Source: Prescottella agglutinans (GTDB lineage Bacteria; Actinomycetota; Actinomycetes; Mycobacteriales; Mycobacteriaceae). Taken from it: 64,000 nucleotides of DNA. A program made the position numbers and the translations under genes. Below, piece by piece: positions 7,800-15,062 of the stretch (position 1 is the stretch's first letter; every line of letters begins with the position of its first letter). Under the pieces are notes generated by a model. The model did no database searches. It was not told where the DNA came from and saw nothing but the letters and a program-made list of their open reading frames with translations. Location: assembly GCF_004011865.1 (NCBI RefSeq), contig NZ_RKLP01000003.1, positions 124,001-188,000 on the forward strand, given 5' to 3'.

Positions 7800-8369
7800 G
7801 TGACCACCCCGAACCCCGAGTCGTCTGGCCCCCCGTTGCGTGCGATCGCGATGGTGCTGATCGCCCTCGCGATCCTCTTCGCCGGACTGGGCGCGGCCTC
7901 CCTGGGCGGCTCGGATTCCAGCGAATCGGCGCCCGTCGCGGACACCACCGCCGCGTCGACGAGCACGGCTACCACGACGTCCGCCGCCGCGCAGGCCGCA
8001 CGGACCACCACTGCGGCTCCCGCCGTCACGACCACCACCCCGACCGCCACGCCGACCACCACCTCCGCGGCCGTGGCGTCCGGCCCGGTCGACAAGACGG
8101 TGCCGGTGCGGGTGTTCAACAACAGCAACGTGTCCGGTCTCGCCGCGCAGACCGCGAACGAGCTGACGTCCAACGGCTGGAACGTCTCCGAGACCGGCAA
8201 CTACAGCTACGGGATGATCCTCACCACCACCGTCTACTACGGCAACACCGCCGCCGAGAAGCAGGCCGCGCAGGCCATCGCCGCGGAGCTCGGCGTCCCC
8301 GCCGAGCCGCGCTTCACCGGCATCGCCAGTGCCTCGCCGGGAGTGATCGTGATCGTCACCTCGGAGTGA
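7800..8369 (+). CDS. Membrane-anchored LytR C-terminal domain protein
   Basis: 189 residues from GTG 7800, in the position of mycobacterial Rv0431. A single N-terminal helix ([19 protein letters not shown]) anchors it. A low-complexity Thr/Ala/Ser linker of about 70 residues follows, and could be O-glycosylated. The C-terminus is a LytR_C domain ([17 protein letters not shown] ... [10 protein letters not shown]). LytR_C domains are found at the end of some cell-wall ligases; alone, the domain may bind wall polymer. No catalytic LytR-CpsA-Psr domain is present. Confidence 0.85.
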   Translation: MTTPNPESSGPPLRAIAMVLIALAILFAGLGAASLGGSDSSESAPVADTTAASTSTATTTSAAAQAARTTTAAPAVTTTTPTATPTTTSAAVASGPVDKTVPVRVFNNSNVSGLAAQTANELTSNGWNVSETGNYSYGMILTTTVYYGNTAAEKQAAQAIAAELGVPAEPRFTGIASASPGVIVIVTSE

Positions 8370-8431
8370 GTCCGCCGGACCTGCTCGTTATGATCATCGG
8401 CAGATTTCAACCACCTCGAAGGAGCGGTTCG

Positions 8432-9139
8432 ATGGCCTCGCAATTCTCCCGTCGCAAGTCCTGGCGCGTCGTGACCCCGTTGGTCGCGATCGCCGCGCTG
8501 GGCCTCACCGCCTGCTCGAACAACGAGGAGCCCACCGACCAGCCCGGCACCACCCCGCCGGTGTGGACCGGTGCCCCGGCCCCCGCGGGTGAGCACGGCG
8601 AAAGCGGCTCCGAGCACGTCACCACGACCACCGCGGCATCCGTTTCGGTGCAGCTCAAGGACGCGAAGGGCGCCCAGGTCGGGACGGCGACCCTCGCCGA
8701 GTCCGGCGGCTACGTCCAGATCACCGTCGACGCGCAGGGTCTGAAGCCCGGCTTCCACGGCCTGCACATCCACTCCGTCGGCAAGTGCGAGCCCAACTCC
8801 GTCGCCCCCACCGGCGGCGAGCCCGGCAACTTCCTCTCCGCCGGCGGCCACTACCAGGTCGAGGGCCACACCGGGCACCCGGCCAGCGGCGACCTCACCT
8901 CCCTCGAGGTGCGCGAGGACGGCAAGGCGTACCTCGTCACCACGACGAGCGCCTTCACGCTCGACGACCTGAAGAACGGCGGCAAGGGCACCGCGCTGAT
9001 GATCCACGCGGACGCCGACAACTTCGCCAACATCCCCACCCGCTACACGCTGCCCGACAACGCGCCCGTGCCGGACCAGCAGACGCTGGCCACCGGCGAC
9101 GCCGGCGGCCGCGTCGCCTGCGGCGTCATCAAGGGCTGA
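8432..9139 (+). CDS. sodC: Lipoprotein Cu/Zn superoxide dismutase
   Basis: Converts superoxide to peroxide outside the membrane. ATG 8432 is preceded by AAGGAG (8419-8424). The N-terminus carries a lipobox (AALGLTAC), so it should be anchored like mycobacterial SodC. Metal motifs are [13 protein letters not shown] (copper His pair and disulphide Cys), [13 protein letters not shown] and GDL (zinc site), MIHADADNF (copper His) and VACGVI (second disulphide Cys). The length of 235 residues is normal. A 15-bp hairpin ends the unit. Confidence 0.94.
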   Translation: MASQFSRRKSWRVVTPLVAIAALGLTACSNNEEPTDQPGTTPPVWTGAPAPAGEHGESGSEHVTTTTAASVSVQLKDAKGAQVGTATLAESGGYVQITVDAQGLKPGFHGLHIHSVGKCEPNSVAPTGGEPGNFLSAGGHYQVEGHTGHPASGDLTSLEVREDGKAYLVTTTSAFTLDDLKNGGKGTALMIHADADNFANIPTRYTLPDNAPVPDQQTLATGDAGGRVACGVIKG

Positions 9140-9160
9140 CGACTCGGCACACAGCCGGAC

Positions 9161-9195
9161 CGAAACGGCGGGGCCATCGCGGCCCCGCCGTTTCG
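9161..9195 (+). terminator. Terminator-like hairpin after sodC
   Basis: A perfect 15-bp stem, CGAAACGGCGGGGCC pairing with its complement at 9181-9195 around a 5-base loop, begins 21 bp after the sodC stop. It has only a short T run (TTT inside the stem). Its position argues against the in-frame ATG at 9199 being the start of the next gene. Confidence 0.7.
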
Positions 9196-9246
9196 CGTAT
9201 GTCGGGCGTCCTGCGCGCGCTCGGACGCTGTGGTTGGATCGAAATC

Positions 9247-10365
9247 GTGGGAGTCCCGTTCGCCGGTTCACCGCGTCCGACCCTCGGGGTGGAATGGGAG
9301 ATCGCGCTGGTCGACAGGACCACCCGCGATCTCTCCAACACTGCCGCCGCCGTGTTCGACGCGGTCGGTGAACTGGCCGACGAACCCCGGGTCACCAAGG
9401 AGTTGCTGCGCAACACCGTCGAGTTCGTCACCGGCATCTGCGACAACGTCGGCGAGGCCATCGACGACCTGTCGGAGACGATGTCGCTGGTACGTCGGGC
9501 CGCCGATCCGCTCGGCGTCGACCTCATGTGTGCCGGCACCCACCCGTTCGCGCAGTGGTCCACCCAGTTGCTCACCCGGACCCCGCACTACGACGAGTTG
9601 ATCGAACGCACCCAGTGGTGGGGGCGGCAGATGCTCATCTGGGGTGTGCACGTGCACGTCGGGATCTCCGCCAAGGAGAAGGTGTTCCCGATCCTCAACT
9701 CGCTTCTGTTGAAATATCCTCATCTGCTTGCGCTTTCGGCTTCGTCCCCGATGTGGGCCGGCGTCGACACCGGCTACGCGAGCAACCGTGCGCTGATGTT
9801 CCAGCAGCTACCCACCGCGGGCCTGCCGTTCCAGTTCGAGAACTGGACCCAGTTCGAGGGCTACGTCCACGACCAGCTCACCACCGGTGTCATCGAGAGT
9901 CTCGGCGGCCTGCACTGGGACATCCGCCCCGCGCCCCGCTGGGGCACCATCGAGGTCCGCGTGTGCGACGGCATCTCCACCCGCAGCGAACTCAGCGCCC
10001 TCGTCGCGCTCGTCCACTGTCTCGTCGTCGACCTCGACACCCGTCTCGAGGCGGGGGAGACGCTGCCGTCCATGCCGCCGTGGCACGTGCAGGAGAACAA
10101 GTGGCGGGCAGCGCGATACGGGCTCGACGCCGAGGTCATCCTCGGCGCCGACAACAGCGAACGTCTCGTCACCGACGACCTCTACGACCTGCTCGACAAG
10201 CTCACCCCCACCGCCGCGCGGCTCGGTTGCGCCGACGAACTCGCCCGCGTCGCCGACATCCCCCGTCGCGGGGCGTCCTACCAACGCCAGCGCAAGGTTG
10301 CCGCCGCCACCGGTGGTGACGTGCGCGCCGTCGTCAGCTCGCTCGTCGACGAACTCGACACTTAA
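9247..10365 (+). CDS. ybdK: YbdK-type carboxylate-amine ligase (glutamate-cysteine ligase family 2)
   Basis: 372 residues from GTG 9247. The GCS2 fold signatures are LGVEWEIALVD at the N-terminus (metal-binding Glu), ELLRNTVEFVTG, HVHVGISAKEK, and RPAPRWGTIEVRVCDG. The family makes a gamma-glutamyl-cysteine-like bond using ATP; YbdK members show weak glutamate-cysteine ligase activity. In actinomycetes of this group mycothiol replaces glutathione, so the true substrate is unsettled. An ATG at 9199 is in frame but sits on the sodC terminator. Same place and length as mycobacterial Rv0433. Confidence 0.85.
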   Translation: MGVPFAGSPRPTLGVEWEIALVDRTTRDLSNTAAAVFDAVGELADEPRVTKELLRNTVEFVTGICDNVGEAIDDLSETMSLVRRAADPLGVDLMCAGTHPFAQWSTQLLTRTPHYDELIERTQWWGRQMLIWGVHVHVGISAKEKVFPILNSLLLKYPHLLALSASSPMWAGVDTGYASNRALMFQQLPTAGLPFQFENWTQFEGYVHDQLTTGVIESLGGLHWDIRPAPRWGTIEVRVCDGISTRSELSALVALVHCLVVDLDTRLEAGETLPSMPPWHVQENKWRAARYGLDAEVILGADNSERLVTDDLYDLLDKLTPTAARLGCADELARVADIPRRGASYQRQRKVAAATGGDVRAVVSSLVDELDT

Positions 10366-10389
10366 GGTCACATTCACTCGCCGTTTACT

Positions 10390-11718
10390 ATGGACGGCGT
10401 GTTGGTGGACGGTGGCGAGCGTACGGAGCCGGTGCGGCTCACCGATCGAACCCGAAATGTCCTGCTCGGCGGCGCCGTCGCCGCCGTCGTACTGGTCCTC
10501 ACCGGGCTGCAGATCTTCGCGTCCTCGCGCGGCTTCCAGGGGCCGCTCGAGAGCCTGCTCGACGACTTCGTCGGCACCCCCAAGTCGGCGTCCGTGCCGT
10601 GGGCCGGGCTCGCCCTCGCGATGGTGGGGCTCACCAACCGGCAGCGGGTCATCGCGCTGTCGAGCGCGGCCGGGATCGACGTCGTCATCGCCGCGATCCG
10701 CTACCTCGCCGGTGGACCGCTGACCGTCGGCAACGGCGCCGTGATCGTGCTGACCTCGATCGGCGTGTACGCCGGGGTGAAATGGCAAGGCGAGCAGCGG
10801 CGCAACGCGCTCATGGGCGTCGGGCTCGGCGCGCTGCTGATCGTCGCCACCAAGTTCGGCGACGTGTGGCTGCAGATCACCGTCATCGCCCGGCCGATGG
10901 TCCTCGACCAGTACGTCCAGCTCGCCGACCACGCCCTCGGCAACCCCTCGTGGGTGATGGGGAACGTCGTCGACGCACTCGGCTCCGTCGGCTACGGCGT
11001 CCTGCACTGGGTGTACATCGAGCTGCCCGTCGCCGCGATCGTCGTGGCGCTGTACCAGCTGCGCAAGGGCTGGCCGTCGCACCACCTGGTGCGCACCTTC
11101 CTGCTGATCGGTCTGATCGGCCCGGTCTTCTACATCCTGTTCCCGGTGGTCGGGCCGATCTTCGCGTTCGGCGCCGACGGCAACGGCTTCCAGGTCGGCG
11201 ACTTCTGGCCGAGCGTCGTGCCGTTCGACCTGACGCCGTCGGCCATGCCGTTCGACGACGCCACCCCCCGCAACTGCATGCCCAGCCTGCACACCGCGTG
11301 GTCGCTGGCGCTGTTCATCCACTCGCGGCAGGGACCGTGGTGGCTGCGCTGGGGCGGCACGTTCTGGTTCGTGTGCACGCTGACCGCGACCCTCGGCTTC
11401 GGTTACCACTACGGTGTCGACCTGGTCGCGGGTGTCGTGCTGACGCTGACGCTCGAGTCGGCCCTGCGCGCCCCGGAGCGCGGCTGGGGCTCGTTCCGGA
11501 TCCGGCTCGTCGCCGGCGGCGCGGTCCTGCTGGCCGCGCTACTGCTGAGCTACCGCTATCTCGCCGTGCAGATCGCCGAGTACCCGATCGTGTCGACCCC
11601 GCTGCTCCTCGGCCTCCCGGCGCTGTTCGCCTTCGCGTACTGGCGCACCTTCTACCGCCCCGTCTCCCCGCGATTTGCGCACTTGTCGCTCCCGGAGGAC
11701 GCCGCGTCGGCGCGATAA
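10390..11718 (+). CDS. PAP2/Aur1-like integral membrane phosphatase or phosphotransferase
   Basis: 442 residues with about ten hydrophobic segments. The PAP2-type active site is visible as TPRNCMPSLHTAWSLALF (motif II, PSLH) and ATLGFGYHYGVDLVAGV (motif III, catalytic H with D four residues later). This pair, without the classical first motif, is typical of the Aur1/inositol-phosphorylceramide-synthase-like branch, suggesting transfer of a phospho-head group between lipids or from a lipid carrier. The last coding bases run into a dispersed repeat that supplies the C-terminal residues. Substrate unknown. Confidence 0.82.
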   Translation: MDGVLVDGGERTEPVRLTDRTRNVLLGGAVAAVVLVLTGLQIFASSRGFQGPLESLLDDFVGTPKSASVPWAGLALAMVGLTNRQRVIALSSAAGIDVVIAAIRYLAGGPLTVGNGAVIVLTSIGVYAGVKWQGEQRRNALMGVGLGALLIVATKFGDVWLQITVIARPMVLDQYVQLADHALGNPSWVMGNVVDALGSVGYGVLHWVYIELPVAAIVVALYQLRKGWPSHHLVRTFLLIGLIGPVFYILFPVVGPIFAFGADGNGFQVGDFWPSVVPFDLTPSAMPFDDATPRNCMPSLHTAWSLALFIHSRQGPWWLRWGGTFWFVCTLTATLGFGYHYGVDLVAGVVLTLTLESALRAPERGWGSFRIRLVAGGAVLLAALLLSYRYLAVQIAEYPIVSTPLLLGLPALFAFAYWRTFYRPVSPRFAHLSLPEDAASAR

Positions 11719-11735
11719 GTGCGCAAAACGCGGGG
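11671..11735. repeat. Copy of the GCGTTTTGCGCACTT repeat as an imperfect inverted pair
   Basis: CGATTTGCGCACTTGTCG (11671-11688) and CGATAAGTGCGCAAAACGCG (about 11713-11732) face each other around 24 bases, forming a long imperfect hairpin. The first arm lies in the 3' end of the PAP2 coding sequence, and the second covers its stop codon and the space before mnhG. The same unit recurs at 23519-23622 and 24611-24709. Between these convergent genes it could act as a two-way terminator. Confidence 0.8.
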
Positions 11736-11745
11736 TGGGGAGACG

Positions 11746-12087
11746 CTAGCGGAACGTGCCAGGGGTGTCGTCGTGCTGATCCATGAGCAGCCCGTCGCGT
11801 CCGCGCTGCTCGCGGTAGGCGACGCGGCCGACACTGTGCGCGATGACGGGCGCGGTCAGCAGCGTGAACAGCCCGATGAGCACGAGCATCCAGATGTCGA
11901 CGTTGCCGTGCAGCCGGATCACCGCACCGACCAGCACCAGCACCAGGCCGACGACCTGCGGCTTGGTGGCGGCGTGCATGCGGGAAAGGGTGTCGGGAAA
12001 GCGGACGATGCCGATCGCCGCGGTGAGCGCCAGGAACGATCCGGTGAGGATGCAGATCGCGGCGAGGACGTCGAGGAAAGTGTTCAC
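11746..12087 (-). CDS. mnhG: Mrp Na+/H+ antiporter subunit G
   Basis: 113 residues with three hydrophobic segments and the MnhG signature GIVRFPDTLSRMHAATKPQVVGL. It is a small membrane subunit required for assembly of the multi-subunit Mrp complex. It is the last gene of the minus-strand mnhACDEFG operon. Its ATG overlaps the mnhF stop by 4 bp. Confidence 0.92.
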   Translation of the reverse strand: MNTFLDVLAAICILTGSFLALTAAIGIVRFPDTLSRMHAATKPQVVGLVLVLVGAVIRLHGNVDIWMLVLIGLFTLLTAPVIAHSVGRVAYREQRGRDGLLMDQHDDTPGTFR

Positions 12088-12344
12088 GAGTCGTCACTCA
12101 CCCGGAATCGGGCCACGCTCACCGAGCCGACGAAGCCGACCAGGGCGAGCGCGACGATGGCGGGCACGATCGTGGTGTCGCCGCTGTAGGCGGCCCACAC
12201 CGACAGCCCGCAGATCGCGGTCGCGATGAGGGTGTCCATCGCGACCAGTCGGTCGAGACTGCCGGGCCCGGCCAGCAGCCGGTAGGTGGTGAGCAGCGCC
12301 GCCACCACCAGCATCACTCCGGCGATGATCATCACGGCCGTCAT
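12084..12344 (-). CDS. mnhF: Mrp Na+/H+ antiporter subunit F
   Basis: 86 residues starting MTAVMIIAGVMLVVAALLTTY, with three membrane helices. It holds the MnhF motif GPGSLDRLVAMDTL. The frame is open further upstream, but ATG 12344 overlaps the mnhE stop by 4 bp and gives the family's normal length. Part of the Mrp membrane complex. Confidence 0.92.
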   Translation of the reverse strand: MTAVMIIAGVMLVVAALLTTYRLLAGPGSLDRLVAMDTLIATAICGLSVWAAYSGDTTIVPAIVALALVGFVGSVSVARFRVSDDS

Positions 12345-12913
12345 GCTCGGTCCTCCCTGCCCTCTTCGTGGTACTCGTAGTCGCGCAGATGCCACGGCGC
12401 CGGCTGCCATTCCGAATCACGCTCGAACGATGCGATGAACAGCCGCTCGAGCTGCCGCACCGAACGGTAGAACTGGTCCACGGCCTTGGTCGTGCCGACG
12501 TCGAGGACGTGTACGTACACCGCGCGTCGGGCCTGGTCGACCTCCAGTACCATCGTGCCGGGGATCAGGTTGAGCACGTCGATGCACAGTGTCAGCACCA
12601 GGTCGGACTTGATGCCGAGCTTGCAGCGCAGCACCCCGGTGACCGGCGGCGGACCCGGACGGACCGCCAGCCACGCGACCTGGACACTCGATTGCGCCGC
12701 GTAGAAGATGATCATCCCGACCAGCTTGATCATCGACAGCAGGTGCACCCGGCCCTCGACCGGAACCCGCGGCAGCGGCAGCAGCCACATGATCAGCAGG
12801 CCGACCACCAGGCCGCCCGCCAGGTTCGCGAAGCTGAACGTGCCCCACAGCAGGATCCACACCAGCGTCAGCCACGCGAGGACGCCGACGCGCAGTACGC
12901 GTTCGCGGGTCAT
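12341..12913 (-). CDS. mnhE: Mrp Na+/H+ antiporter subunit E
   Basis: 190 residues. Two N-terminal membrane helices (VLAWLTLVWILLWGTFSFANLAGGLVVGLLIMWL region) precede a cytoplasmic domain with the MnhE signatures GVLRCKLGIKSDLVLTLCIDVLNLIPGTM and VLEVDQARRAVYVHVLDV. The C-terminal tail is longer than in most homologues and rich in acidic and aromatic residues. It overlaps mnhD and mnhF by 4 bp each. Confidence 0.92.
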   Translation of the reverse strand: MTRERVLRVGVLAWLTLVWILLWGTFSFANLAGGLVVGLLIMWLLPLPRVPVEGRVHLLSMIKLVGMIIFYAAQSSVQVAWLAVRPGPPPVTGVLRCKLGIKSDLVLTLCIDVLNLIPGTMVLEVDQARRAVYVHVLDVGTTKAVDQFYRSVRQLERLFIASFERDSEWQPAPWHLRDYEYHEEGREDRA

Positions 12914-14511
12914 CGGCCACCTCCCTCGCCGAGCACGGCGGTGATGTAGACATCCCGATTCTGCAGGTCCTGGGCGGCGCGGTCACTGATCCCGATCATC
13001 GGGCCCGCGAAGATCGTCAGCGCCAGGCCGACGCCCACGAGCCCGATCGTCGGCAGCAGCATGAGCACCGGCATCCTTCCGACGTCCTCGCGGTCGACGA
13101 ACGCGATGTCCTCCTCGGACTCGTCGATCAGCGCGGAGGGGCTCACGTCCGCGAGGTCGCCCTCGGGGGCGTCGGCGCGGGCCCGCCAGAACGCCTTGGT
13201 CCACACGCGGGCCACGACGTACAGGGTCAGCAGACTCGTCACAGTGCCGCCGGCGACGAGGATCCACGACAGCGCGCTCGGGTGCGCGACGCCGGCCTGC
13301 AGCAGCGCGATCTTGCCGATGAAGCCGGAGAACGGCGGGATGCCGCCGAGGTTGAGCGCCGGCACCAGGAACACGATCGCGAGCAGCGGGCTGGCCGCCG
13401 CGAGACCGCCGAGGCGGCGCAGCGACGACGACCCGGCCTGCCGCTCGATCAGGCCCACCACCAGGAACAGCGTCGTCTGCACGATGATGTGGTGCGCCAC
13501 GTAGTACACCGCGCCGGACAGGCCGGACTGCGTCGACAACGCCACGCCGAAGATCATGTAGCCGATGTGGCTGACCAGCGTGAACGACAGCAGACGTTTG
13601 ATGTCGCTCTGCGCGATCGCGCCGAGGATGCCGACGATCATCGTCAGCAGGCCGCACACCATCAGGACGTTGTCGAGCTCGCCCTGCGGGAACAGCAGCG
13701 TGTGCGCACGGATGATCGCGTACACACCGACCTTGGTGAGCAGGCCCGCGAACACCGCGGTGACCGGGGCCGGGGCGGTGGGGTACGAGTCGGGCAGCCA
13801 CGTCGACAACGGGAACACGGCGGCCTTGATGCCGAACGCCACCAGCAGCACACCGAAGATCGCCATGCGGGTGCCGACCGGAATGTCGTCGAACCGCAGC
13901 GCCATCTGGGCGAGGTTGAGCGTGCCGGTGGCGGCGTACGCGAACGCGATACCGCACAGGAAGATCAGCGACGACACCATCGACACCATGACGTACGAGA
14001 CGCCGGCGCGGACCCGGTCCGCGCTCGCGCCCAACGTCAGCAGCACGAAGCTCGCGGCGAGCAGCACCTCGAAGCCGACGTACAGGTTGAACAGGTCGCC
14101 GGCGAGGAACGCGTTGCACACGCCGGCGGTGAGCGCCAGATACGTCGGCAGGAAGATCGACACCGGCTGGTGTTCGTGGCCGTCGCGGATGCCCTGGCCG
14201 ATCGAATAGACCATGACGGCGAGCAGCACGATCGACGACACCAGCAGCATCAGCGCCGACAGTCGGTCGACGACGAGTGTGATGCCGATCGGGGTGTCCC
14301 AGCCGCCCACCTGGATCGCGGTGGTGCCGTGCCGGTCCGCGAGGTACAGCAGCATCGCCGAGATTCCGGTGACCGCGGTCAGTGCGGCCAGGGTGATCCA
14401 GCGCTGCGCGGTGGGGCGCCGGCCGAGGATCAGCGTGACGGCGGCCGCGATCATGGGGATCAGAACCGGCAGCGGGGCGAGCGTGCCGATGAGGTCCGGG
14501 GAGAGCGTCAT
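12910..14511 (-). CDS. mnhD: Mrp Na+/H+ antiporter subunit D
   Basis: 533 residues, about 14 membrane helices, homologous to the proton-pumping subunits of complex I. Visible conserved parts are the GFEVLLAASFVLLTLGA region with its key Glu, the Lys-bearing helix FGIKAAVFPLSTWLPDSYPTAPAPVTAVFAG, and LLSFTLVSHIGYM. It should form one of the ion-translocating modules. The C-terminus carries an acidic cytoplasmic insert (EGDLADVSPSALIDESEED). 4-bp overlaps with mnhC and mnhE. Confidence 0.94.
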   Translation of the reverse strand: MTLSPDLIGTLAPLPVLIPMIAAAVTLILGRRPTAQRWITLAALTAVTGISAMLLYLADRHGTTAIQVGGWDTPIGITLVVDRLSALMLLVSSIVLLAVMVYSIGQGIRDGHEHQPVSIFLPTYLALTAGVCNAFLAGDLFNLYVGFEVLLAASFVLLTLGASADRVRAGVSYVMVSMVSSLIFLCGIAFAYAATGTLNLAQMALRFDDIPVGTRMAIFGVLLVAFGIKAAVFPLSTWLPDSYPTAPAPVTAVFAGLLTKVGVYAIIRAHTLLFPQGELDNVLMVCGLLTMIVGILGAIAQSDIKRLLSFTLVSHIGYMIFGVALSTQSGLSGAVYYVAHHIIVQTTLFLVVGLIERQAGSSSLRRLGGLAAASPLLAIVFLVPALNLGGIPPFSGFIGKIALLQAGVAHPSALSWILVAGGTVTSLLTLYVVARVWTKAFWRARADAPEGDLADVSPSALIDESEEDIAFVDREDVGRMPVLMLLPTIGLVGVGLALTIFAGPMIGISDRAAQDLQNRDVYITAVLGEGGGR

Positions 14512-15062
14512 CGCTTACCTCCCGGGGTCTCTGGTTCCAGTTCGTCGTCCTCGTGCAGGGACTCGTAGGCGGTGTAGTCCTCGGGATCCTCGAGTTGGTC
14601 GACCGGGATCGGATTGCCCTTGGAGTCGAAGGCGTCGCCGCCCTTGGACGGGGCGCCGGTGAGCGGGTCGTCGGAGCGGTCGCGGTCCGGGGCCTCGGCC
14701 GGGGTGCGCCGCTTGGAGACCTTGGTGTCCTCGGCGTCGTCCTCGACCCGGTCCGCCGTGGTGATCTTGAACGATCGGTAGGCAAGGGCCAGCACGAACG
14801 CCGCGATGCCCATCGTGATCACGATCGCGGTCAGGATCATCGCCTGCGCCAGCGGGTCGGCCATCTCCTCGTGCACGGATTCGCGGCCCACGATCGGGGG
14901 ATTGCCCGACCTCCCGCCGACCGTGAGGATCAGCAGGTTGACGGCGTTGCCGACGAGCAGCAGGCCCAGCAGCATGCGGGTGATGCTGCGTTCGATCAGC
15001 AGGTACACCCCGGCGGCGGTGAGGACACCGATGAGGATCAGGGTGGCGAGATCGGCGGTCAT
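14508..15062 (-). CDS. mnhC: Mrp Na+/H+ antiporter subunit C with a long acidic tail
   Basis: 184 residues. The first 100 form a NuoK-like three-helix subunit (VYLLIERSITRMLLGLLLVGNAVNLLIL; ADPLAQAMILTAIVITMGIAAFVLALAYR). The remaining 84 residues are a hydrophilic, Asp/Glu-rich tail (DRVEDDAEDTKVSKRRTP ... DYTAYESLHEDDELEPETP), absent from typical MnhC of about 115 residues. I read this as an actinobacterial extension of unknown role. ATG 15062 overlaps the mnhA stop by 4 bp. Confidence 0.92.
   Translation of the reverse strand: MTADLATLILIGVLTAAGVYLLIERSITRMLLGLLLVGNAVNLLILTVGGRSGNPPIVGRESVHEEMADPLAQAMILTAIVITMGIAAFVLALAYRSFKITTADRVEDDAEDTKVSKRRTPAEAPDRDRSDDPLTGAPSKGGDAFDSKGNPIPVDQLEDPEDYTAYESLHEDDELEPETPGGKR

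Noticed and set aside
9199-9246. ATG 9199 as the start of the YbdK-type gene
   Set aside because: It lies directly on the sodC terminator hairpin and adds residues not typical of the family; GTG 9247 gives the usual MGVPFAGSPRPTLGVEWE opening.
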